22,373 bases of DNA from Sphingobium sp. CCH11-B1 (lineage in GTDB: Bacteria; Pseudomonadota; Alphaproteobacteria; Sphingomonadales; Sphingomonadaceae). The notes under the pieces were generated by a model. That model was not told where the DNA came from and ran no database searches. It worked only from the letters and a program-made list of their open reading frames with translations. Of the stretch, positions 7,906-16,027 are shown piece by piece (within the stretch, counting starts at the first letter, position 1; every line of letters starts with the position of its first letter). Both the position numbers and the translations under genes were made by a program. The DNA lies in NCBI RefSeq assembly GCF_001556865.1, contig NZ_LSJY01000059.1:1-22373 (forward strand). Direction: 5' to 3'.

Positions 7906-8691
7906 TCAGTGCAGGTTCTCGGCGTCGTTGAGATAGACCGAGGTCAGCAGCGCGAACACATAGGCCTGGATGACCGCGACCAGCATCTCCAGCGCGCTGA
8001 TGCCGATCATCAAGACGAAGCTGGCGGTGCCGACGGTCAGGCCCAGCGCCGGAGAGGCGTTGGCGCTGTTGATGACGAAGCCCGCCAGCACCTTCAGCAG
8101 CACGTGGCCGGCCGTCATGGCGACGAACAGTCGCAGGCCAAGGCTGAAGGGGCGGACCATGAAGGACACGAGTTCAATGAAGAAGAGCGGCACGACCATC
8201 AGCGCCGGAGTGCCGTGCGGCACGAACAGCGAGAAGAAATGCAGGCCGTGCTTGTAGAAGCCCACGATCAGGACGATCGAGAAACTCATGATCGCCAGCA
8301 CGCCGGTGGCGGTGAAGTGGCTGGTAAAGGTAAAGGGGTGCAGCCCGAACAGGCCGAGCGGCAGCAGACCCAGAAGGTTCGCCAGCAGGATGAACATGAA
8401 CAGCGAGAAGACGTAGGGGATATACTTCCGGCCCTTGTCGCCGATATTGGCGATCAGCAGGTTCTTGATGAAGCCGGTCATATATTCGACCGCCATCTGC
8501 CAGCGGCCCGGCACCAGTTCGCGCTTCATGCCGCCGATCACGAAGATCCAAAGCACCACGGCGGCCAACACCATGTAGAGCGCGCTGTTGGTGAAGGCGA
8601 GATTATAGCCGCCAACCGACCAATGATCCGTACCGAACAGCGGTTCGATAGCGAATTGGTGCATCGGATCGATCTTGCCGGATTCTGCCAC
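7906..8691 (-). CDS. atpB: F0F1 ATP synthase subunit a
   Basis: Subunit a forms the two proton half-channels beside the c-ring. The 261-residue, strongly hydrophobic protein has five to six membrane helices. R187 in SLGLRLFVAMTAGH is the essential arginine that faces the c-ring carboxylate (equivalent to E. coli R210). The N-terminal DPMHQFAIEPLF and PGRWQMAVEYMTGFI blocks are typical of the alphaproteobacterial protein. It starts at ATG 8691, 47 bases after atpI, and precedes atpE. Inner membrane. Confidence 0.97.
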   Translation of the reverse strand: MAESGKIDPMHQFAIEPLFGTDHWSVGGYNLAFTNSALYMVLAAVVLWIFVIGGMKRELVPGRWQMAVEYMTGFIKNLLIANIGDKGRKYIPYVFSLFMFILLANLLGLLPLGLFGLHPFTFTSHFTATGVLAIMSFSIVLIVGFYKHGLHFFSLFVPHGTPALMVVPLFFIELVSFMVRPFSLGLRLFVAMTAGHVLLKVLAGFVINSANASPALGLTVGTASFVLMIGISALEMLVAVIQAYVFALLTSVYLNDAENLH

Positions 8692-8738
8692 GTTGACCCC
8701 TGTAACGCCTAAGCCTTCGGACTATGACAAAAGCGTCC

Positions 8739-9062
8739 CTATTGGTCGGGACGCTTCGTCGTCGTCAATCTGATGATGTTCCTGAACGCCGCCACGATCC
8801 CGAGACCGAGGAAAACGAGCAGGAGCCATGGGGATGTGTCGAACAGCTTGTCCAGGACCCAGCCGATCAACGCACCGCCGACAAGACCGCCGATCAGTTC
8901 AGCGAGCACCCGGTTGCCGAGGCGGGACCCATCGTCCGCCTGCTGCTCCGTCGCCCCCTGCCTGACCTTTTCGACATGTTCGGCCCGTGCGATCCGCTCT
9001 TCAAGCGAACTGATCCGCGCGTCCTCCCCTGCCGGGTCCTGTCCGGGTGTATCCGCAGCCAT
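8739..9062 (-). CDS. atpI: AtpI-type ATP synthase accessory protein
   Basis: AtpI proteins are small membrane proteins encoded first in many atp operons; they are linked to c-ring assembly and Mg2+ supply. The 107-residue product has a charged N-terminal segment (SSLEERIARAEHVEKVRQG) and two membrane helices (about 46-65 and 72-92). The second half of the family pattern is clear: GGLVGGALIGWVLDKLFDTSPW. The start is set at ATG 9062 (MAADTPGQD) because GGAGG lies 7 bases upstream; the longer open frame has no such site. It heads the F0 set and has a candidate promoter at 9130-9158. Confidence 0.88.
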   Translation of the reverse strand: MAADTPGQDPAGEDARISSLEERIARAEHVEKVRQGATEQQADDGSRLGNRVLAELIGGLVGGALIGWVLDKLFDTSPWLLLVFLGLGIVAAFRNIIRLTTTKRPDQ

Positions 9063-9129
9063 GATGATCCTCCGCGACCTGTCATCGCGGCGGCATGGCG
9101 CTTGCGGCTGCACCCGTCAAGGCGCGGCC

Positions 9130-9158
9130 CGTTTAGAAAGGGGATGGCGGATAGTCAA
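9130..9158 (-). promoter_or_regulatory. candidate sigma-70 promoter for atpI-atpF
   Basis: Read on the minus strand: TTGACT (9158-9153), 17-base spacer, TAAACG (9135-9130). It sits in the 165-base gap between ydbL and atpI, about 68 bases before the atpI start. The -35 box is good and the -10 box is weak. Confidence 0.45.
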
Positions 9159-9227
9159 CCTGCTAAGAGAAGGACCATCCGGCGCGAACGAAGGGCGTGT
9201 GAAAGTCCGCTATATATCCTGGCGCGA

Positions 9228-9626
9228 TCAGCCCGCGGTGGCGCAATAGGCGGGTAGCGCGATCGGCCCTGCGCCCTTCGTCTGCCACGCGCCGCCGCCG
9301 ATACGGTAAGCCTGCCCCTGTTTGAGGCGACCGAGCGTCTGGCAGGCGGTTGCCGCCGCGACATCCTGCACCGTCACGCCGCGCTGGCTGGCAAGCTGGG
9401 TATAGGCGGCGCGGCGCTTGATATTGATCGAATCGACTTCCGAACGGACGTCCGCGCCGACCGAACCGACGATGCCCAGATAGCCGTCCGCCTGCTCGCC
9501 CACCGTACCGGCGTTGAGCGCCGCCGCGACCACGCCTGACTGGGCGCGCGCAGGCGCGGTAAGGACAAAGCCACTTGCCAGCGCGACCGCGGCTCCGGCG
9601 GCGATCATGAGGATCTTGCGTGTCAT
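9228..9626 (-). CDS. ydbL: YdbL-family periplasmic protein (DUF1318)
   Basis: This 132-residue exported protein begins with a clear Sec signal peptide (MTRKILMIAAGAAVALASGF, cleavage near APARA-QS at about residue 28). The mature part has the DUF1318/YdbL pattern, with G-E-Q-A-D-G-YLGI, then NIKRRAAYTQLASQRGVTVQDVAAATACQ split over the middle, and a Trp/Lys-rich end. In E. coli YdbL is a periplasmic partner that modulates the YdbH-YnbE bridge. Its start overlaps the ynbE stop (ATGA-type, 9623-9626), so the three genes are translationally coupled. The C-terminal pair of cysteines (ATACQ and PAYCA) could form a disulfide. It is the last gene of the set before atpI. Confidence 0.88.
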   Translation of the reverse strand: MTRKILMIAAGAAVALASGFVLTAPARAQSGVVAAALNAGTVGEQADGYLGIVGSVGADVRSEVDSINIKRRAAYTQLASQRGVTVQDVAAATACQTLGRLKQGQAYRIGGGAWQTKGAGPIALPAYCATAG

Positions 9627-9811
9627 TGCGGAAACAACTCCGGATTATTCTGGATCAGCGTCTGCGCGTCGCGTTGCAGGCGCACGACCACTTCCTGCTG
9701 CACCTTGACGTTCAGGTTGATTTCGATCGGCTTGTCGGGCGCCTTCACCTGAATGCATCCCCCCAGCGCAATGCCGGACAGCCCGGCGACGATGATTGCT
9801 CGCTTCTTCAT
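9623..9811 (-). CDS. ynbE: YnbE-family outer-membrane lipoprotein
   Basis: This 62-residue lipoprotein has a signal peptide ending in the lipobox LGGC with C19 as the lipidated residue, followed by the family-typical IQVKAPDKPIEINLNVKV and VQQEVVVRL. In E. coli YnbE is an outer-membrane lipoprotein that stacks beta-strands on the C-terminal end of the AsmA-like protein YdbH, helping complete a bridge for phospholipid transport between membranes. Here it overlaps ydbH upstream (ATGA at 9808-9811) and ydbL downstream. Identification is firm because all three partners occur together in the same order. Confidence 0.9.
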   Translation of the reverse strand: MKKRAIIVAGLSGIALGGCIQVKAPDKPIEINLNVKVQQEVVVRLQRDAQTLIQNNPELFPQ

Positions 9812-12800
9812 TTCGCTTCCCTATCTATCGCCTTGTCGCTTTCCAGAGGCTGAACCGCAAGCCCCTGAACCTGCGCGGCGCGCATCTTTTCCTCCGCCTG
9901 CCTTCCGATCTCGTCCCTGATCGTCTGCGTCGGATCGACATAGGAGCGGGCGGTGTCCAGCAGGCCGCGGAAAGGCGCGGAAATGCGGACATTGAACAGG
10001 AAAGGCAAGCCGATGAAGCTGCGCGCGATCCCGGCGGGCGCGTCGCCGATCCGGTTGCGGTTGACGCCGTTGAACACGACATTGGTGACCATTTCCCCGT
10101 CCAGCGCGCCGTCCATCAGGATGGTGAGGCATTTATATTGGAGATTCTTGAGCGCATCGAAGGCGAGCTTGCCCATTACGCCGACCTGTTCGTTCGACAC
10201 CGGGCCGACATAGGAGAGGACGCCCGACTGACGGTTGGGATCGCAGGCGGGGATGGTCGGCAATACGCCTTCGGGCATGATAAGCGGCGGCAGCCCCTGT
10301 TGCCGCGCGACCAGCACGCCGCCGGATATGCGCCCGCCCTGGGCATTGAAGATCAGCGGCATGAGGCCGTCGAACGTGCCGGTGGCGGAAATATTCTCCA
10401 GTTCCATCGCCTGGATGAACGCGCCCGCGTCCAGCCCGACGACGCGGAAGGTCAGATAGCGGTCCACGTCCGCGCTGAAATCCATGGTGGTGGGCAACAG
10501 GACCAGTTGCCCGCCGGAAAAGGGCCAGCCGCCCCCTTCCACCCGCACCTTGAGGTTCGGTTCGAGCCGGTAGCGGACGAGGCCGTCGCGCGCCTCAACC
10601 CCCGGATTGACCGACTTGATGCGCACCTCCTGCCCCGGCGCGGTGACGAGATTGAGAAGATCGGTGAAACGGATTTCGCCCGACAGGCCCTCCACCGGGC
10701 CGAAAGCGGCCGCGAGGCTGGCATCGTCGGTGCGGAAGGTGCCGCTGCTGGTGACGGTCGATCCGGTCCAGTCGATGCGTCCCTGCCCCTTCACTGTCCC
10801 TGCGACATTGGCGATCACCGTCTTGGTGAGATCGGTCAGTTGTTCCGGCTGAAGCGAGGGGCCGAAGGTCAGCCCCGTCACGGCGATATCGGCATGGCCA
10901 GCACCGCTGCGCAGAATATGCGCGACATCGACGCCCGCGACCCTGGTTCCGCTGCCCGGAACCGTGAGCGTGCCCGTGGCGGCGATGCGGCCATCCTTCA
11001 TCGTCAGCGCGAAATCGGGTACGGACAAAGGATTGAAGCGGGCGGGCGCCTGCGCGTCCCTGACCATGATCGCGGCCTTGAGGGCCAGCGCACCACCGGC
11101 GAACCGCCAGTTCCCGCTGCCTTGTTCGACGATGAGGGGGACAGACCCGATCCGCCCGCCTGCACCCGTCAGCCGGCCCTCGATCCCCTTGGCCCCCAAC
11201 GCCCCGTCCATCACAGCCGCAGACAGGCGAACCGGCGCGTCGGCCGGGCCGATCGTGAAGGCGGGATTGACGAGGCGGAAGCCAGTTAGACCCAGCCGGG
11301 CGTCGACACGATCCGCGCTGAGGCGCATCGGGCTGTCGCCGTTGCGACCATCGAGCGCAAGGTTGCGGATCGACAATCCGCCACTCAGCCCGCCGGGACC
11401 GTAAGCCAGCATCGCGTCGCCGGCCGCAGGGCACAGCATCTGCCGGGTGCGGCCCAGCAGGAAGCTGCCATAGCGCGCCTCCGTCAGCGACAGCGGCACG
11501 CATTCGGGATTGATCGCGATCCTGCCGCCAGACGCGATCGTTCCAGAAACAGGCAAGGCCAGCCCGCGCAGCGCGCCGTCGGGCAGTGGCCCGTCCAGGC
11601 GAAGCGCCGTCTGGAAACGGGTCGCCCCCTTCGCATCGGCCGTGAAGCGGACCCGATCCAGCGCCAGACGGGCATCGCCGGCGGCGTAAGGATCAACGAA
11701 GAGGTCGCCGCCGAAGCCACCGCCAGGACGCCGGGTCAGCCGGAGCGCGGCATGAGGCAGGCCACCGCCCTGCGTGGTTACCGCGCCGTCCAGCGTCCAG
11801 TCAAAACCACCCCGCGGGCCCGGCCAGGTCACAGTCAGCCGGGTGTCCGGCGCGGTGCCGACGCGCGCGCCGCTGCGCGCATCGATAGCGGCGTCGGTCA
11901 CGACGATGCTGCCGCCCGCGCCCTTCTGCGCCAGGGCGAAGCTGGTGCGCAGGCGATTGCCGCGACTTGCCCGACCGACCGCGTCCGCCAGTTGGCGCGC
12001 CAGCGGCGCGACCGGCGTACCCGCTGCGCCCGCGTGCAGCCCGGCAAGGGGATCAGGACCGGACAGATGAAAGTCCTGACCGGTGAAGGTACCGCTCAGC
12101 GCCGCACCCTCTGTTCCACCGGTCCAGTTGCCGATCAGCCGGGCAGCCCGCAACGCCGCCCCCTGCCCCGACGCCGACCGGCTGGCGATATCGACCTTGC
12201 CGGTGCTGCGCCTGGCGTCGCCGTCAATACTGATACGTCCCTTGGGCGCGGCAAGCACGAGACCAGTCGCCTTGAACGCATGGGCGGCAAGATCGACATG
12301 GCCGGTCAAGCGGTCCAGACCCTCTCCCAGTGTCAGGTCGATGTCGGCGGACGGATGCGCCACGGCCAGCCCCGCCCCACGGCATGCCAGCGCATCCAGG
12401 CGCAGAGGCCCGCGCAGATGCGGCCGCCCCTGCGTCATCGCTAGGTCGATCATCGCCCGAGCGGCGGTGACGCCGCAGCCAGCCGCGAGGCCGCGTGGCA
12501 TGGCCGCCGCCACCCGGCCGCGAAAGCCCGACCGCAGGTTGCCGTTGCCGTCGATCTGCATACCGATCCGGCCGGCGTCGGTATCGAGCGTCGCCCTGGC
12601 ATCGGAGAGCGTAAGCCGAATGTCGGGGATGCTGAAAGGCGCGGTCGAGGCCGGATCGCGGAACCGGTCAAGCTCGCCGAGCCGCAACACGCCATCGCGC
12701 ACAGAGCCGCGCAGCCGTACGCCCCCGGCCCTCACCGCCGCCACCTGCGGCGTCAGGCCGGCAAAGGCGATGTCCAACTCCACCCAGCGCGCCGTCAGGT

Positions 12801-13041
12801 CGGGCCGGGCAGGATTGCCCAGGACGATATTTTCGATCCGCTGGGTGCGAAAGCCAACGTCGACCAGATCGTAACTGGCCTGCACCCCGCGCCGGTTGAG
12901 TTCGCGACTGACGAAATTCTCCGCGATCGGCGTCCTCTGCGTCCAGAGCGCGACCAGCACGAGCGCCAGCGACCCGGTGCCGACGCCCAGCCACCGCAAC
13001 CAGGCCCGGCGAACCCTGTCTTCGCCGCTGTCTTCTTCCAT
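9808..13041 (-). CDS. ydbH: YdbH-like AsmA-family intermembrane phospholipid transport protein
   Basis: This 1077-residue protein has a cytoplasmic stub, one N-terminal membrane helix (about residues 13-30, WLGVGTGSLALVLVALW), and a very long periplasmic part made of Gly/Ala/Asp-rich beta repeats typical of AsmA-like bridge proteins. The C-terminal third carries the YdbH domain (NLKVRVEGGGWPFSGGQLVL, then DAGAFIQAMELENISATGTFDG). In E. coli YdbH, YhdP and TamB redundantly carry phospholipids to the outer membrane, YdbH acting with YnbE. It is longer than the E. coli protein (about 880). The start is set at ATG 13041 (MEEDSGEDR), because the 34 residues upstream are not typical and this places the membrane helix near the N-terminus. 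The AAGGGA directly before it is closer than ideal. Confidence 0.88.
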   Translation of the reverse strand: MEEDSGEDRVRRAWLRWLGVGTGSLALVLVALWTQRTPIAENFVSRELNRRGVQASYDLVDVGFRTQRIENIVLGNPARPDLTARWVELDIAFAGLTPQVAAVRAGGVRLRGSVRDGVLRLGELDRFRDPASTAPFSIPDIRLTLSDARATLDTDAGRIGMQIDGNGNLRSGFRGRVAAAMPRGLAAGCGVTAARAMIDLAMTQGRPHLRGPLRLDALACRGAGLAVAHPSADIDLTLGEGLDRLTGHVDLAAHAFKATGLVLAAPKGRISIDGDARRSTGKVDIASRSASGQGAALRAARLIGNWTGGTEGAALSGTFTGQDFHLSGPDPLAGLHAGAAGTPVAPLARQLADAVGRASRGNRLRTSFALAQKGAGGSIVVTDAAIDARSGARVGTAPDTRLTVTWPGPRGGFDWTLDGAVTTQGGGLPHAALRLTRRPGGGFGGDLFVDPYAAGDARLALDRVRFTADAKGATRFQTALRLDGPLPDGALRGLALPVSGTIASGGRIAINPECVPLSLTEARYGSFLLGRTRQMLCPAAGDAMLAYGPGGLSGGLSIRNLALDGRNGDSPMRLSADRVDARLGLTGFRLVNPAFTIGPADAPVRLSAAVMDGALGAKGIEGRLTGAGGRIGSVPLIVEQGSGNWRFAGGALALKAAIMVRDAQAPARFNPLSVPDFALTMKDGRIAATGTLTVPGSGTRVAGVDVAHILRSGAGHADIAVTGLTFGPSLQPEQLTDLTKTVIANVAGTVKGQGRIDWTGSTVTSSGTFRTDDASLAAAFGPVEGLSGEIRFTDLLNLVTAPGQEVRIKSVNPGVEARDGLVRYRLEPNLKVRVEGGGWPFSGGQLVLLPTTMDFSADVDRYLTFRVVGLDAGAFIQAMELENISATGTFDGLMPLIFNAQGGRISGGVLVARQQGLPPLIMPEGVLPTIPACDPNRQSGVLSYVGPVSNEQVGVMGKLAFDALKNLQYKCLTILMDGALDGEMVTNVVFNGVNRNRIGDAPAGIARSFIGLPFLFNVRISAPFRGLLDTARSYVDPTQTIRDEIGRQAEEKMRAAQVQGLAVQPLESDKAIDREAK

Positions 13042-13082
13042 TCCCTTGGCCAACCCCGGCTTTTCATGGACGTGCCCGTCCG

Positions 13083-13112
13083 TAACGGGAGCATAACGTC
13101 CCTGTCCCGTTA
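13083..13112. promoter_or_regulatory. inverted repeat between ydbH and radC (candidate operator)
   Basis: TAACGGGA (13083-13090) and TCCCGTTA (13105-13112) form a perfect 8-bp inverted repeat with a 14-base spacer. It lies in the 128-base gap between the divergent ydbH and radC starts. The 22-base centre-to-centre distance places both half-sites on one face of the helix, as expected for a dimeric repressor. No T-run follows, so it is not a terminator. Confidence 0.4.
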
Positions 13113-13169
13113 AATATCCTTGCGACGGAAAACCGCAACGCATAGCCTTTGAACCGGGGCCTCAAGGGG

Positions 13170-13874
13170 ATGGACGCATTGGCCGATGTCGATGGAAAGC
13201 ACGCGCATGATGGCGTGGGCCACCGCGCGCGGCTGCGGCAGAAGCTGGCGGAAAATGGCGGAGAGGCGCTCCACGACCATGAACTGATCGAATATCTGCT
13301 GGCGCTGGCGATCCCCCGCCGCGACACCAAGCCGCTGGCGAAGGCGCTGTTGCGGGAATTTGGCGGAATCGGCCGGCTGATGACGGCGGACTGGCAGGCG
13401 ATAGCGCGGGTGCCCGGCATGGGAGACACAAGCGTGGCGGCGATCAAGGTCGTCCAGGCGACCGCCCTGCGGATGTTGCGCAACGAGGTCGCGGCGCAGC
13501 CGGTGCTGGGCAGTTGGCAGGCCCTGCTCGACTATTTGCGGGCAGACATGGCGTATCTGACGGTCGAGCGGGTGCGCGTGTTGCACCTCAACAGCCGCAA
13601 CATGCTGATCCGCGACGATCATATGGGCGACGGGTCGATCGACCAGGCGGCGATTTACACGCGCGAAGTCATCAAGCGGGCGATCGACTGGGGTTCGGCC
13701 GCGCTGATCCTGGTCCACAACCACCCCAGCGGATCGCCCGAACCGAGCCGTCAGGACATCGACGTGACGCGCCAGATCATAGAGGCGGGCAAGCGGCTGG
13801 GCATCAGCGTGCACGACCATATCATCATCGGCGCGGAGGGGCATGTCAGCCTGAGGGCCAAGGGGCTGCTCTAG
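13170..13874 (+). CDS. radC: RadC family (JAB/MPN domain) protein
   Basis: This 234-residue protein has an N-terminal helix-hairpin-helix-like region (GHRARLRQKL; VPGMGDTSVAAIK at about 81-93) and a C-terminal JAB1/MPN/Mov34 metalloprotease-like domain. The JAMM metal site is complete: E133 (VERVRVL), then H183-x-H185 and D196 in HNHPSGSPEPSRQD. RadC was once assigned to DNA repair, but that link was withdrawn for E. coli; its real function is unsettled. The start is set at ATG 13170; an in-frame TTG at 13149 is an alternative, and neither has an ideally spaced ribosome-binding site. It is divergent from ydbH and convergent with the RNA helicase gene. Confidence 0.9.
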   Translation: MDALADVDGKHAHDGVGHRARLRQKLAENGGEALHDHELIEYLLALAIPRRDTKPLAKALLREFGGIGRLMTADWQAIARVPGMGDTSVAAIKVVQATALRMLRNEVAAQPVLGSWQALLDYLRADMAYLTVERVRVLHLNSRNMLIRDDHMGDGSIDQAAIYTREVIKRAIDWGSAALILVHNHPSGSPEPSRQDIDVTRQIIEAGKRLGISVHDHIIIGAEGHVSLRAKGLL

Positions 13875-13883
13875 AGTCGCGAA

Positions 13884-13920
13884 AATAGGAAAGTCGCAGC
13901 TTAATTTCGCATATGTCCCG
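13884..13920 (+). repeat. 37-bp intergenic element, copy 2
   Basis: This is the second copy of the element found after lysR: AATAGGA at its left end, GCTTAATTTCGCATAT in the centre and TCCCG at its right end. It starts 10 bases after the radC stop. Two TGTAGGACA sites follow, at 13945-13953 and 14010-14018; the second lies at the same distance as the single site in copy 1. An inverted repeat TCGCA (13907-13911) / TGCGA (13926-13930) overlaps its right end. Confidence 0.65.
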
Positions 13921-13961
13921 CACGTTGCGACATTTTCGAACAGATGTAGGACATTTCCTGT

Positions 13962-13994
13962 GGCGAGCGCGTCGCTCATCCCGCCGATTTTTTT
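13962..13994 (+). terminator. possible intrinsic terminator of radC
   Basis: GGCGAGCG (13962-13969) can pair with CGCT (13973-13976) and CGCC (13982-13985) with a 5-base bulge. The stem is followed at once by GA and seven T residues (13988-13994). The T-run is good; the bulged stem makes this less certain. It is 88 bases after the radC stop. Confidence 0.45.
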
Positions 13995-14050
13995 ACGGAT
14001 GCCGGGCGGTGTAGGACAGGGATGCAGGGTGCCGCCTGATCGTGGCTACG

Positions 14051-14068
14051 CCCGGCCGTCGGGCCGGG
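14051..14068 (-). terminator. hairpin downstream of the RNA helicase gene
   Basis: CCCGGCC (14051-14057) and GGCCGGG (14062-14068) form a perfect 7-bp stem with a 4-base loop, 24 bases beyond the helicase stop. No T-run follows on the minus strand, so termination is only suggested by position and stem strength. Confidence 0.3.
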
Positions 14069-14091
14069 TGACGGCAAACCTGCGGGCCGGA

Positions 14092-15483
14092 TCAGCCGTT
14101 GAAGCCGACCGAGAGAAATTCGGGAACGGGCCCGTTCCAGCCTTCGTCAGGACCATCGTCCACCGGGTCGCGGCGACGCTGGGGCGGCGGCGTGCGAGCC
14201 GGTTCCGGGCGGCGTTCGGCGCGGGGATGCTCTTCGCGGGGGCGTTCGGCGCGGGGGCGATCTGCCCGCGGACGGTCCTCGCGGCGTTTCTCCTCGCGCC
14301 CTTCCTCGCGGCCGCGATCGTCCCTGCCCTCGCCGCGCTTTGCCTGCGCAGGGGCGGCATCCGTCCCTGCAGGCAGATCGGCATAAGGGATTTTCGTGCC
14401 GATCAGCTTCTGGATATTGTCAATCGCCTCGGCATCGTCGGATGTGACGAATGTGTAGGCGACGCCCTTCGCCCCAGCGCGGCCGGTGCGGCCGATGCGG
14501 TGGACATAATCGTCCGGGTGCCAGGGCGCGTCGAAATTGAAGACGTGGCTTACGCCCTTGATGTCGAGCCCGCGCGCGGCGACATCCGACGCGACCAGGA
14601 TGTTGACCTTACCCTCTCGGAAACGCTCCAGTTCAGCGATACGCGACGACTGGTCGATGTCACCGTGGATTTCGCCTGACTTGTATCCGTGGCGCTGAAG
14701 ACTCTTGTTGAGTTCGCGCACGGTCGTTTTGCGGTTGCAGAAGATGACCGCGCTCTGCACGTCCTGCGCATCGATGAGGGCGCGCAGCGCTTCCCGCTTC
14801 TTGCGCGAATCAACCTTCACCAGATGCTGGGTGATGTTGGTGGAGGCGGTAGCGGGGCGCGCGACCTCGATCGACTTGGGGTTGGAGAGGAAACGGTCCG
14901 CCAGCTTCTTGATGACCGGCGGCATGGTGGCGGAGAAGAGCAGCGTCTGCCGCTGCGCCGGCAGTTTCGTGCATATCTGTTCGATATCGGGAATGAAGCC
15001 CATGTCGAGCATCCGGTCCGCCTCGTCGATGACCAGCATCGAGCAGCCGTTCAGCAGGATCTTGCCGCGTTCGAACAGGTCCATCAGGCGGCCAGGCGTC
15101 GCGATCAGCACGTCCACGCCCTTTTCCAGCGCCTTGACCTGATCGCCCATCTGTACGCCGCCGATCAGCAGCGCCATGGAAAGCTTGTGATATTTGCCGT
15201 ATTTCTCGAAATTCTCCGCCACCTGGGCGGCGAGTTCGCGGGTCGGCTCCAGGATCAGGCTGCGCGGCATGAGCGCGCGGGCACGGCCATGGGCCAGGAT
15301 GTCGATCATCGGCAGGACGAAGCTGGCGGTCTTGCCGGTGCCCGTCTGCGCAATACCGATAATGTCCTTCATCATAAGGACCGGAGGGATCGCCTGCGCC
15401 TGAATGGGCGTCGGCGTGTCATAGCCCGCCTCCGTTACGGCCCTGAGCAATTCGTCGGAAAGGCCGAGATCGGCAAAAGTCAT
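14092..15483 (-). CDS. DEAD-box ATP-dependent RNA helicase (RhlE-like)
   Basis: This 463-residue helicase remodels RNA duplexes using ATP, probably in ribosome assembly or mRNA decay. All core motifs are present. The Q-motif region is FADLGLSDELLRAV with TPTPIQ. Motif I is AQTGTGKT (45-52), Ia is PTRELA (80-85), Ib is TPGR, II is DEAD (153-156) and III is SAT (184-186). The second RecA-like domain has ARGLDI and HRIGRTGRAG. A tail from about residue 375 is low-complexity and rich in Arg, Glu, Pro and Asp (repeats of the kind RPRAERPRE), a typical RNA-binding extension, ending in NGPVPEFLSVGF. The domain pattern resembles RhlE more than DeaD or RhlB, but subtype is not certain. Convergent with radC. 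Confidence 0.93.
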   Translation of the reverse strand: MTFADLGLSDELLRAVTEAGYDTPTPIQAQAIPPVLMMKDIIGIAQTGTGKTASFVLPMIDILAHGRARALMPRSLILEPTRELAAQVAENFEKYGKYHKLSMALLIGGVQMGDQVKALEKGVDVLIATPGRLMDLFERGKILLNGCSMLVIDEADRMLDMGFIPDIEQICTKLPAQRQTLLFSATMPPVIKKLADRFLSNPKSIEVARPATASTNITQHLVKVDSRKKREALRALIDAQDVQSAVIFCNRKTTVRELNKSLQRHGYKSGEIHGDIDQSSRIAELERFREGKVNILVASDVAARGLDIKGVSHVFNFDAPWHPDDYVHRIGRTGRAGAKGVAYTFVTSDDAEAIDNIQKLIGTKIPYADLPAGTDAAPAQAKRGEGRDDRGREEGREEKRREDRPRADRPRAERPREEHPRAERRPEPARTPPPQRRRDPVDDGPDEGWNGPVPEFLSVGFNG

Positions 15484-15592
15484 TCAAGCGTCCGAAACAG
15501 GAGGGTGTCCGTCTGCGCGGCCGCGACGGAATTCGCGCGCGCCTTGCGGAAATATCGGCCTGTTGTCAAGAAAATCGCGGCTGGCGGGCGGA

Positions 15593-16027
15593 TCAATCAT
15601 CCTCGTCCGCGGGCACGAGACGGCGAAAACTGTCGATGGCGCAGCTCATCCCGTTGCGCGCCTGCAGTTCGTCGCGGCCCGAGCAAAGCGACCCGTCCGC
15701 CGCAGGCTCGACATAGAAGCCGGAATAGAAGCCGACGGAGTCGCACCCCCGTTCCAGCCGGGCACGGTAGCGGTGATTGTCGGCGAGCATCAGGTCGACG
15801 CCATCGTCCACCACCACGCTGGCGCCGCGAATCGAACGCAAGGCGACGCAGCGCGGCCCCTTCTTCTCATCCCAGCGTTCGCGGGCTTCCGGCGCGATTC
15901 GGGCGGGCGCGCTGCCCCTCTTCGCCGCCGGCACGCGGATGATGACGCGCTGCTGGATGGTGAGTTGCGCAATCTGCACGGGTTCGCCGGCAGGCGCGAT
16001 CAGCAGCAGCAGAACGGATTGAAGCAA
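15593..16027 (-). CDS. exported hypothetical protein with four cysteines
   Basis: I do not recognise a named family. The best start is TTG 16027, because AAAAGGGG lies 6 bases upstream and it puts a short Sec-type hydrophobic stretch (LQSVLLLLIAPAG) at the N-terminus, giving 144 residues. ATG 16099 would extend it and overlap the start of the gene on the opposite strand. The mature part has VQIAQLTIQQRVIIRVP, a basic middle, then RCVALRSIRG and VVVDDGVDLMLADNHRYRARLERGC in two pieces. Four cysteines (RCVA, RGCD, SLCS, MSCA) could form two disulfides in the periplasm. The C-terminus is acidic (PADEDD). It is probably a conserved sphingomonad protein. It is divergent from the FAD dehydrogenase. 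Confidence 0.65.
   Translation of the reverse strand: MLQSVLLLLIAPAGEPVQIAQLTIQQRVIIRVPAAKRGSAPARIAPEARERWDEKKGPRCVALRSIRGASVVVDDGVDLMLADNHRYRARLERGCDSVGFYSGFYVEPAADGSLCSGRDELQARNGMSCAIDSFRRLVPADEDD

Noticed and set aside
7531..8712. 393-codon + strand frame
   Set aside because: Antisense to atpE and atpB; rich in His, Gln and Asp as expected for the mirror of membrane-protein codons.
9796..11289. 497-codon + strand frame
   Set aside because: Antisense to ydbH, with composition typical of a mirrored frame and no recognisable domain.
15547..15569. Perfect TTGACA box (minus strand) upstream of the helicase gene
   Set aside because: No acceptable -10 box lies 16-18 bases away, so a promoter is not claimed.
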